This document shows, one piece after another, positions 54,424 to 62,096 of a DNA stretch of 64,000 nt. The notes under the pieces were generated by a model. The model saw only the letters and a program-made list of their open reading frames with translations. It was not told the origin of the DNA and did not search any database. The stretch's first letter is position 1; each line of letters opens with the position of its first letter. A program made the position numbers and the translations under genes. The DNA is from Methylobacter sp. (lineage in GTDB: Bacteria; Pseudomonadota; Gammaproteobacteria; Methylococcales; Methylomonadaceae), in assembly GCA_004299305.1 (NCBI GenBank), contig SCPZ01000096.1, positions 1 to 64,000 of the forward strand, read 5' to 3'.

Positions 54424-55578
54424 TTATTCATTTTTATCTGCCGCCGGTGTTGCCGATTGCAGAGTTTGGATAGCTGAAGGTTGAATAGAATCCCCCACAG
54501 AATTTCCCAAACCATTACGGGTATAGGTTACAACTGCCGCAAAATCAACTGCGCTTAACATTTTGCCGAAAGCAGGCATCATGCCTTTTCCGTTTAACAT
54601 TAGCTTAACTTGAGCGTTAATATCACCAATTACCACTGGACTTGCCTTTATAGCAGGGAAAGTACCCGCCAGCCCAGCACCATCAGCCATATGACAGGAT
54701 GAACAGTTAGCCTCATAAACAGTTTTGCCTTTAGCAACAAGTTCTTCAGTAGCCCACTGCTTGCTGGCTGAGCCTGCTTCAGCCGCTATCGCCGCTTTTT
54801 GTTTCTCTACCCAGGCATTGTAATCAGGTTCGTTCATGGCAATGACGACGATCGGCATAAACGCATGATCCTTACCGCAAAGCTCGGTACATTGACCTCG
54901 ATAAGTGCCCGGCTCATCAACAGAAGTCCATGATTCATTAATAAAGCCAGGAATAGTGTCTTTTTTCCAGCCTAAATCCGGCACCCACCACGAATGGATT
55001 ACATCCGCCGCTGTAAATACAAAACGGATTTTCTTTTTAGTTGGAATAACCAACGGCTTATCGACATTCAACAAGTAATGAGGAACCGACCGGGGATCTA
55101 TGCCTGAACCAACTTGACGCACTTTATTACTAGCCTCATCCAAGCTGCTAAAGAAATGAAGCCCGTTGTCAAGATATTCATATTCCCATTTCCATTGATG
55201 CCCGGTTACCTTGATAGACATTTCGGATTCTTGCACATCATCCAATTCCACCATGGCTTTTGTGGCTGGAATAGCCATACCAATCAAGATCAAGGTTGGA
55301 ATAATAGTCCAAATAATCTCAACTGTCGTATTCTCATGAAACTGGGCCGCTTGATGTCCTTTTGATTTACGATGATGGTAAATCGAATAGAACATAGTCC
55401 CAAACACACCGATACCTATGAATACACAAACCCATAGAATCAGCATATGCAAGTCATAAATGTCATTACTGACCTTTGTAACCCCTTTCATTAAATTGAG
55501 CGTATATTCCGCCTGCGCTGTCCCTAGGCCAAAAGCCATCAAGATCAGACCTGCGAATAGTTGCTTTGTTTTCTTCAC
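54424..55578 (-). CDS. coxB: cytochrome c oxidase subunit II with cytochrome c domain
   Basis: A 384-residue subunit II. A signal peptide and two membrane helices precede the cupredoxin domain with the CuA site CTELCGKDHAFM. Residues about 285-370 are an added cytochrome c domain (ANCSSCHMADGAGLAG, CxxCH; methionine in GMMPAFGKML). This is the caa3-like arrangement. First gene of the operon. Confidence 0.95.
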   Translation of the reverse strand: MKKTKQLFAGLILMAFGLGTAQAEYTLNLMKGVTKVSNDIYDLHMLILWVCVFIGIGVFGTMFYSIYHHRKSKGHQAAQFHENTTVEIIWTIIPTLILIGMAIPATKAMVELDDVQESEMSIKVTGHQWKWEYEYLDNGLHFFSSLDEASNKVRQVGSGIDPRSVPHYLLNVDKPLVIPTKKKIRFVFTAADVIHSWWVPDLGWKKDTIPGFINESWTSVDEPGTYRGQCTELCGKDHAFMPIVVIAMNEPDYNAWVEKQKAAIAAEAGSASKQWATEELVAKGKTVYEANCSSCHMADGAGLAGTFPAIKASPVVIGDINAQVKLMLNGKGMMPAFGKMLSAVDFAAVVTYTRNGLGNSVGDSIQPSAIQTLQSATPAADKNE

Positions 55579-55761
55579 GGAGCAGCCTCCTCGTTAGTAG
55601 TTATAAACTCTTTTTGTATGCGTTATATCGTTTCGTAATTTCAGGACATGCTAAAAGCAACCTTATTCCATTTACGTAATAATTATCACAAATAAACTTT
55701 TCAATTTTAACCTATGAGGGCAATCTATACCAGCTGTCCTTTTCCTGATTTTCTTTAGCAC

Positions 55762-55810
55762 AAAAAAAAGACTTGTGAATCAATACAATTCACAAGCCCT
55801 TTGTTTTTTT
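55762..55810 (-). terminator. intrinsic terminator of the hemerythrin gene
   Basis: GGGCTTGTGAATT and AATTCACAAGCC-like arms form a hairpin that, read on the minus strand, is followed by eight T residues. It lies just after the hemerythrin stop. Confidence 0.85.
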
Positions 55811-55826
55811 AAACTTTGAAATCTGA

Positions 55827-56225
55827 TCAGCTGTTTAACGCATCCGCATAAGCCATATCAAAGTTAGGGATATGATTATCTAACCAACCCTTAACCAATT
55901 GACCGACGCCTTCGTCAACTTCTGCTTCGCCTGCATGAAACTTTGCTTGCAAACCGCCACAAATACCTAATAAAGCTTCATGCTCTTCTTTGTGCCTATC
56001 GTAGCCTGCATAACCTTTTGCCTGCATTTCTTTTTCTTCATGAGCAAAATGATCAACAACGTATGAAATCAAATCATCCAATTGCGCACCTATTGCTGAG
56101 CGCTCCGCGCCGCCTGTCGCCAAATCATACAGTTTATTAAGCTTATCAAACAAAATCTTATGTTCGTCATCTGCAAAGCCAACATTTGTACCGTATTGAC
56201 CAGCTGTCCAAGTAATTAAAGCCAT
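55827..56225 (-). CDS. bacteriohemerythrin
   Basis: A 132-residue single-domain hemerythrin, an oxygen carrier with a diiron site. Ligands appear in order in DDEHKILFDKL, VDHFAHEEKEM, YDRHKEEHEAL and DNHIPNFDMAYAD. In Methylococcus a similar protein delivers oxygen to particulate methane monooxygenase. Here it neighbours the oxidase operon but has its own terminator. GGAGA precedes the ATG. Confidence 0.94.
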   Translation of the reverse strand: MALITWTAGQYGTNVGFADDEHKILFDKLNKLYDLATGGAERSAIGAQLDDLISYVVDHFAHEEKEMQAKGYAGYDRHKEEHEALLGICGGLQAKFHAGEAEVDEGVGQLVKGWLDNHIPNFDMAYADALNS

Positions 56226-56405
56226 AATGTTTCTCCTGATAGTTTTATTTATAGTGATTATTTACCGCACAAATATTATGGATTATATCCGTCTCCAAAT
56301 CCATATTTAATTTTCGTTATAAACCAACCTACCCTGCCGCTTACCAAAAACCTATACTTTAATCGATACTTACAACATAAGGACTATATCAAGACATTAG
56401 CAATA

Positions 56406-58244
56406 CTAGCGCAGCTTCGCCAAGAAAGAAGGATCAATTCGGCAACCGCCAATTTCAGGCCTATCCAACAGATCCTGTTCGAAATCCCGGTAAGTGGACA
56501 ACTGAAAAGCAATGCGCGTAATCTTACCGCCGGAAAATTCAAACTCCATCGCCCCGCCTTTAACACGCAGACCGCCTTCTTTAGTGGTGAACAATAAAAT
56601 CCCGGAGTTACTCACAGAATTCCCCAAACTATCGGGAACCGGACGCGCACAACTCAGTTCATTTATTGACAGCCCTGAAAAGACCTGAGCCAACTGCCGA
56701 GCAGTAACAATAACACCCTCTCCAGGAATAGCCGACGGTGCAGGCGGTGCAACCGGGGCAATTGAAGCATCAACAGGGACTGCTTCTGCCGGGGGATTCA
56801 ACAATAATTCCAAACCGAAATCACCCAAATGATTTTGCAGCAACACACTGCCGTCGCCATTTTTTTCCGTGTTTAACAACGGAAACAGCTGCCGCTCAAT
56901 TTCTGCATTATTTGGATTTTTCAGTACCGCGACCAACTGCCTCTCAATCGATTTAAGCGGCGTAAATGCGTGCTCTTTTTTCTGGCTCGCCTCCCCCATC
57001 TGATTCCAATCGGCCTCTGTATTAACCGGCAAACCCATAGCTTTCATGACCGCATAGTCATCAGCCGCCAAACAGTTAGCAAAATTTTTACTACGATAAC
57101 CTTCCATGACCTTAGGCCGCATTTCTTCAGCCAGGGTCTTTTGTCGACTGATATTGTAGTTATTCCAATCGCCGCTCTTAGCCAGGAAATAATAAATCAC
57201 TGCATTGCGGTCAAATTTATTGAAACCCAGATCCTTCATCACCAGCTTCAACTTACGGCACTCACTCTCCGTCTCCTGGTAATTATTCCAATCAGGTTTT
57301 AAATTCGGTTTTGCCGGATGCGTTGATTGCTCAATCAATTGCTGAAGATTGATTTCCCCAGTCGCCGATTTTATTGGCGAATAACCTATTTCTTCGAACG
57401 ACAAATCACGCGCATCGGGGATACCGTTAGCACTGCTTTTTAACAACAACGAGGGCAAAATCTCCGGGTAAATTTTTAGCTCGCCCAACTGCTTAGTATC
57501 CGAACCAAACAAATTAAATCCGCCTTCAGCCACATCGTAAACCTTAAACACCGTTTGATTCAGCGTTCCGGCCTTACCTGAAAAAGCCGTCGCCGCCGGT
57601 AACGAATGCGACTCAGAGCTGTGCTTGGCCGACTGATGAGACACTGGCGTTTCCGCCGCTTGCTGATTGCTCTTGACCCATTGCCCGGCAACCTGCCCCA
57701 TAATGGCAACCCCCATGCCGACACCTGTTAACGCCAGCAAATTACTGGCCGTATTCACATCGCCGACTAAACTCGACACATCCACATCGCTATTCGCATT
57801 CGTGTAAAAATTATAATCGACCATCGTTTCCTTACCCGAATCCAGGCGTATCCACGGCGTCAAGTAAAGTTTTTTAGCATCGAAGGTAAAGTTGCACTTG
57901 CCTGTGGTCGCCTGATACAAAAAGCCAGTGGCGTCCCGGCTGAATTTAAGCGCCTCGTTGCGCACACTATAAATAAGGGCCGCAGATAAATCGCCCTTTT
58001 CATAGGACGGAGCCATATTGCTACAGCCGCTTTTTAACACACTATCACCCTTGAAATCGAACTCCGAAATCAAGCGCACATAATAGTCATCGCCATCAAT
58101 GGCTTGAAAGCCTTGTAAAGGTTGAAACTGATTAGCCTGAGTTGATGGATGATCAACCACAATTTGCCGGGTCGTCGTACATCCAGACAACAGCGCACCG
58201 GCAACCAAAATAAATTTTACGGATAAGATAGGACGTATCGACAT
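56406..58244 (-). CDS. large hypothetical lipoprotein
   Basis: A 612-residue protein with a lipoprotein signal (ILVAGALLSGCTTT, Cys at residue 22). A hydrophobic Gly/Ala stretch lies near residues 160-185 (LLALTGVGMGVAIMGQVAG). The C-terminal quarter has a Pro/Ala-rich linker (VAPPAPSAIPGEG) and then a small beta-rich domain. It is probably at the outer membrane. No family is recognised and no operon partner is near. Confidence 0.8.
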   Translation of the reverse strand: MSIRPILSVKFILVAGALLSGCTTTRQIVVDHPSTQANQFQPLQGFQAIDGDDYYVRLISEFDFKGDSVLKSGCSNMAPSYEKGDLSAALIYSVRNEALKFSRDATGFLYQATTGKCNFTFDAKKLYLTPWIRLDSGKETMVDYNFYTNANSDVDVSSLVGDVNTASNLLALTGVGMGVAIMGQVAGQWVKSNQQAAETPVSHQSAKHSSESHSLPAATAFSGKAGTLNQTVFKVYDVAEGGFNLFGSDTKQLGELKIYPEILPSLLLKSSANGIPDARDLSFEEIGYSPIKSATGEINLQQLIEQSTHPAKPNLKPDWNNYQETESECRKLKLVMKDLGFNKFDRNAVIYYFLAKSGDWNNYNISRQKTLAEEMRPKVMEGYRSKNFANCLAADDYAVMKAMGLPVNTEADWNQMGEASQKKEHAFTPLKSIERQLVAVLKNPNNAEIERQLFPLLNTEKNGDGSVLLQNHLGDFGLELLLNPPAEAVPVDASIAPVAPPAPSAIPGEGVIVTARQLAQVFSGLSINELSCARPVPDSLGNSVSNSGILLFTTKEGGLRVKGGAMEFEFSGGKITRIAFQLSTYRDFEQDLLDRPEIGGCRIDPSFLAKLR

Positions 58245-58662
58245 GCATTAACCTTGTGCCGTAAGTTAGACGGCGAATCGAGCGGGGAAAAAACGAAAAT
58301 AATAGGGCTTTCAGAGAGACTTTGTCATGCTTTATTTTCACCGAAACCACGATAAAGATTACACATAACCGCTTATCGCAGGATAGCGCGATAAGCGCAT
58401 ATCAAACTATCGACTTCTCACTCAATTACCCTCACATAAAGCTGAACTATCAAAACAGTTCGGCCAGTTACCGGACCTTTTAGTATCCGGTAGCGCCCTC
58501 CAAGGCTTTCAACATCGCCCCGATAACGTTCTATAGGGTTATACTATTCCCCCTTGTGACAATGAGCATGAGTCCCTGATGCTTTGCATTAAGCAGCTAA
58601 ACGTTAAAAACCTTTCAACCATGCAAGCCCCAACATAATTCAAATTTGTTAAACAAAAACAC
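58245..58662. other. intergenic region before the restriction locus
   Basis: No gene is evident in this 418-bp gap. TTACCGGAC and GTATCCGGTAG (about 58457-58493) form a small hairpin. TATACT near 58540 could be a -10 element for hsdM, but no clear -35 partner is seen. Confidence 0.5.
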
Positions 58663-60420
58663 ATGATCGAAGACATCAAAAAAACACTCTGGGCCACCGC
58701 CGATAAACTGCGCGCCAACATGGACGCTGCCGAATACAAGCACATCGTACTCGGCCTGATCTTCGTCAAATACATCTCCGACACCTTCCAGACCCGCCGC
58801 ACAGAACTGATGCGCAAGTTTACCGACAGCCGGGACGACTACTATCTGGAAGACTCCGACCAGGAATTGATCGATACCGAACTCGAAGACCGCGACTACT
58901 ACAAGGAAGTCAACGTATTCTGGGTGCCGGAAGCCGCGCGCTGGGAAAGCCTGCGCGCGCTGGCCAAGCAAGCCGACATCGGCAAACGCATCGACGACGC
59001 GCTGTCACTGATCGAAGCCGAAAACCCCAAGCTCAAAGGCATCCTCGACAAACGCTATGCCAGAGTACAACTGCCCGACGGCAAGCTCGGCGAACTGGTC
59101 GATCTGGTCTCCAAAATCGGCTTTGGCGAATCCGGCAATGCCGAAGACCGCGCCAAAAATCATGCCCGCGATTTGCTCGGCCAAGTCTATGAATACTTCC
59201 TCGGCCAGTTCGCCAGCGCCGAAGGCAAGCGCGGCGGGCAGTTCTATACACCCGCTTCAATCGTCAAAACCCTGGTCGCCGTACTCGCCCCGCATCACGG
59301 TCAGGTGTACGACCCCTGCTGCGGCTCCGGCGGCATGTTTGTGCAATCGGAAAAATTTATCGAAGCCCACGGCGGCAAGTTGGGCGACGTCTCCATTTAC
59401 GGCCAGGAAGCGAATCCGACCACATGGCGGCTGGCCGCGATGAACCTCGCGATACGCGGCATCGATTTCAACCTGGGCAAAGAACCCGCCGACAGCTTCG
59501 TGCGCGACCAACACCCGGATCTTCGCGCCGATTTCGTACTCGCCAATCCGCCGTTCAACATCTCCGACTGGTGGCACGGCAGCCTGGAAGGCGACCCACG
59601 CTGGGTTTACGGCACGCCGCCGCAAGGCAACGCCAATTACGCCTGGCTGCAACACATGCTGTACCACTTAAAACCCACAGGCCGCGCCGGAATCGTGCTC
59701 GCCAACGGCTCGATGTCGTCAAGCCAGAACTCAGAGGGCGACATCCGCCGGGCGATGGTCGATGCCGACAAAGTCGAAGTCATGATCGCCCTGCCCGGCC
59801 AATTATTTTTTAATACCCAGATCCCCGCTTGCCTGTGGTTCCTGGTCAAGGAAAAGCGCGCCCGGCAAGGCGAAGTCCTGTTCATCGACGCCCGCAAACT
59901 CGGCAGCATGATCAGCCGGGTGCAATGCGAGTTCACCGATGACGTTATCGAGCGCATCGCCGGAACTGTCGAAGCATGGCGTAATTCCTCATCTCCCTTC
60001 GTAAGCAATGCTGTTGACTTAAGCAGTTTAAAGCCCTCTCCAGAGGGAGAGGGTTGGGTGAGGGGAAAGCAAAATAAGGAAAAAGACTTATTTAAATCCC
60101 CTCATCCCAACCTTCTCCCCGAGGGAGAAGGAGCGCCCGCTATTAAGTCAACAGTATTACCGCACACGGGTGAGGGGGCAAACACTTACGCCGACATCCC
60201 CGGCTACTGCCGCAGCGTCACCCTGGCTGAAATCGCCGAACACGGCCATGTCCTAACCCCCGGCCGCTACGTCGGCGCAGAAGCCATTGAAGACGATGAC
60301 GAAGCGTTTGCCGACAAAATGCAAAAGCTGACCGAAACGCTGGGCGAGCAAATGGCCAAAGGCGCGGAACTGGATCAACTGATACGGCAGAAGTTGGGAG
60401 GCTTGGGCTATGAATTCTGA
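58663..60420 (+). CDS. hsdM: type I restriction-modification methyltransferase, with repeat insert
   Basis: A 585-residue N6-adenine methyltransferase subunit. The N-terminal helical domain starts IEDIKKTLWATADKLR. SAM motif I is VYDPCCGSGGMFVQ and the catalytic motif IV is LANPPFNISDWW. Residues about 450-497 come from a 144-bp palindromic element (KPSPEGEGWVRG, LLPEGEGAP) placed between the catalytic domain and the C-terminal part YADIPGYCRSVTLAEI. The frame is intact, so activity is plausible. It overlaps the DUF1016 gene by 11 bp. Confidence 0.95.
   Translation: MIEDIKKTLWATADKLRANMDAAEYKHIVLGLIFVKYISDTFQTRRTELMRKFTDSRDDYYLEDSDQELIDTELEDRDYYKEVNVFWVPEAARWESLRALAKQADIGKRIDDALSLIEAENPKLKGILDKRYARVQLPDGKLGELVDLVSKIGFGESGNAEDRAKNHARDLLGQVYEYFLGQFASAEGKRGGQFYTPASIVKTLVAVLAPHHGQVYDPCCGSGGMFVQSEKFIEAHGGKLGDVSIYGQEANPTTWRLAAMNLAIRGIDFNLGKEPADSFVRDQHPDLRADFVLANPPFNISDWWHGSLEGDPRWVYGTPPQGNANYAWLQHMLYHLKPTGRAGIVLANGSMSSSQNSEGDIRRAMVDADKVEVMIALPGQLFFNTQIPACLWFLVKEKRARQGEVLFIDARKLGSMISRVQCEFTDDVIERIAGTVEAWRNSSSPFVSNAVDLSSLKPSPEGEGWVRGKQNKEKDLFKSPHPNLLPEGEGAPAIKSTVLPHTGEGANTYADIPGYCRSVTLAEIAEHGHVLTPGRYVGAEAIEDDDEAFADKMQKLTETLGEQMAKGAELDQLIRQKLGGLGYEF
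60011..60154. mobile_element. 144-bp palindromic element in frame inside hsdM
   Basis: Perfect 12-bp terminal inverted repeats: CTGTTGACTTAA and TTAAGTCAACAG. Inside lie two inverted REP-like units (60034-60065 and 60097-60131) of the same family as 12417-12672 and 30526-30617. The length equals 48 codons and no stop is introduced. Confidence 0.88.
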
Positions 60421-61510
60421 CCTACAGTTCTACAGTCACCTGTTGACTGACATCAAGACCCGAATTCAAGGCGCCCAAGTACGTGCCTTGTTGGCGGTGA
60501 ACAGCGAGTTATTGCGGCTATATTGGGAAATCGGCCAAGTATTGCATGCCCGCCAGCAAGAAAAGGGCTGGGGAGCCGGAGTAATTCCTAAACTAGCCAT
60601 CGATTTGCACAACGAATTGCCCGAGCTCAAAGGATTTTCCGAGCGTAACCTCAAGCGTATGCTGGGATTTTACCGCGCCTATCCGCAGCCTGAGCAATTT
60701 GTGCCACAAGCAGTGGCACAAACGCACGATCTAAAAATGCCACAGCTTGCGGCACCCGTTGATGGCGAAAATCTGCTCTGGCAAATTCCCTGGGGGCATC
60801 ACGCACTGTTACTGGAAAAAATCAAAGATCCGGCGGTACGTTGCTGGTACATGATGTACAGCCTGATGCACGGCTGGAGCCGTAATATTCTGACGATGCA
60901 GATCGAAACCCATGCGCATCAGCGGCAAGGGCGGGCAGTCACCAACTTCAGCACCAGTCTGTTGGCTCCGCAATCCGATCTTGTTCAGCAAACCTTGAAA
61001 GACCCGTACTTGTTCGATTTTCTTACCCTGGAGAAAGATTTCCACGAACGCGAACTCGAAACCGGGCTGGTTCGGCATGTGGAAAAATTCTTGCTTCAAC
61101 TCGGTCAAGGCTTCGCCTTCGTTGGTCGGCAATATCTGGTTTCAGTAGGTGAAGACGACTTTTATATCGACCTCCTGTTTTACCACCTGAAATTGCGTTG
61201 TTTCGTGGTGATTGAACTCAAACGCGGCCCTTTCAAGCCAGAATACGCAGGCAAGATCAACTTCTACTGTAACCTGGTAGATGACCGGCTCAGACATGAA
61301 CACGATCAACCGACCATTGGCCTATTACTCTGTCAGGACAAGAACCGCGCTATTGCAGAATACGCCTTGCGCGGCATCGACAAACCCATCGGCGTGGCCG
61401 AATACCAACTGTTGCGGGAGCTACCGGAAACACTCGCCAGTAGCTTACCCAGTATTGCCGAAATAGAAGCCGAACTCGGAGACGAAATGGAAGGCATTGA
61501 TGAGGAATGA
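60410..61510 (+). CDS. DUF1016/YhcG-type PD-(D/E)XK nuclease
   Basis: A 366-residue DUF1016 protein. The N-terminal domain (QVRALLAVNSELLRLYWEIG, KGFSERNLKRML) is typical. The C-terminal nuclease core shows DDFYIDLLFYHLKLRCFVVI followed by ELKRG, the D-ExK motif. Such proteins are frequent in restriction and defence loci. A second hsdM tail lies downstream, which suggests this gene was inserted between hsdM and the rest of the operon. Confidence 0.9.
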   Translation: MNSDLQFYSHLLTDIKTRIQGAQVRALLAVNSELLRLYWEIGQVLHARQQEKGWGAGVIPKLAIDLHNELPELKGFSERNLKRMLGFYRAYPQPEQFVPQAVAQTHDLKMPQLAAPVDGENLLWQIPWGHHALLLEKIKDPAVRCWYMMYSLMHGWSRNILTMQIETHAHQRQGRAVTNFSTSLLAPQSDLVQQTLKDPYLFDFLTLEKDFHERELETGLVRHVEKFLLQLGQGFAFVGRQYLVSVGEDDFYIDLLFYHLKLRCFVVIELKRGPFKPEYAGKINFYCNLVDDRLRHEHDQPTIGLLLCQDKNRAIAEYALRGIDKPIGVAEYQLLRELPETLASSLPSIAEIEAELGDEMEGIDEE

Positions 61511-61540
61511 AGCTATGGATGTGTCTGTGAATAAAGATAT

Positions 61541-61607
61541 CGGGTTACGTTGTGCTCGGCAACTGCTCCATTCGTTGCTCTGCCTTCTGCATACAAGTCG
61601 TAACCCG
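61541..61607. repeat. CGGGTTACG repeat holding the 50-bp module
   Basis: CGGGTTACG and CGTAACCCG form the outer arms. The loop holds a degenerate copy of the 50-bp module (CTCGGCAACTGCTCCATTCG and onward, 61555-61601). Confidence 0.75.
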
Positions 61608-61616
61608 AGCTACGCG

Positions 61617-61659
61617 ACTGATACGCCTGAAGTTGGGAGGCTTGGGGTATGAGTTTTGA
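61617..61659 (+). pseudogene. remnant of a second hsdM 3' end
   Basis: The sequence around 61630-61659 reads KLGGLGYEF and stop, identical in protein to the hsdM end at 60391-60420 but with synonymous changes. Similarity extends a little upstream (ACTGATACG). It marks a second hsdM tail on the far side of the DUF1016 gene. Confidence 0.85.
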
Positions 61660-61700
61660 ACAAAAATCAACATTGGCAATTGGTGTAGGAGGTAACGAAT

Positions 61701-62096
61701 ATGTCTCAGCTGAGCATTAAAGCCCTGGAATTAGCAGTGGCCGCTTTGGAGCAGGGCTTGATTGAATACGAGCAGTACCCGCAGCTGCTGACTGTCCGGG
61801 ATGGCGTGATCCAGCGCTTTGAAATAGCGATGGATGTCTCTAGGCAAATCTTGGTGCGTGTTCTAAAAGAGGTCTTTGGCCTTGAGGAAGCAAACGCCAA
61901 AAAAGACACCTTTAGGGAAGCAGCGAAACTCGGGTTGATTGCCGATGCCGAAGCTTGGCTAGGGCATCTTGCCGCCCGCAATCGCACATCGCATACTTAC
62001 GATTCAGTCATTGCAGCACAGGTTTTCGCCCACACACCGACTTTTCTGCCCGATGCACAAGATTTGCTGAAGCGACTCCGCCCCTATGCTGATTGA
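61701..62096 (+). CDS. HEPN-family toxin (HI0074-like, HepT type)
   Basis: A 131-residue helical protein of the nucleotidyltransferase substrate-binding/HEPN family. ARNRTSHTYDS contains R-x4-H-x-Y, the catalytic motif of HepT RNases whose tyrosine is modified by the MntA antitoxin. A strong AGGAGGT ribosome site precedes it. It overlaps the next gene, which begins with the MntA domain, by 11 bp. Confidence 0.9.
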   Translation: MSQLSIKALELAVAALEQGLIEYEQYPQLLTVRDGVIQRFEIAMDVSRQILVRVLKEVFGLEEANAKKDTFREAAKLGLIADAEAWLGHLAARNRTSHTYDSVIAAQVFAHTPTFLPDAQDLLKRLRPYAD

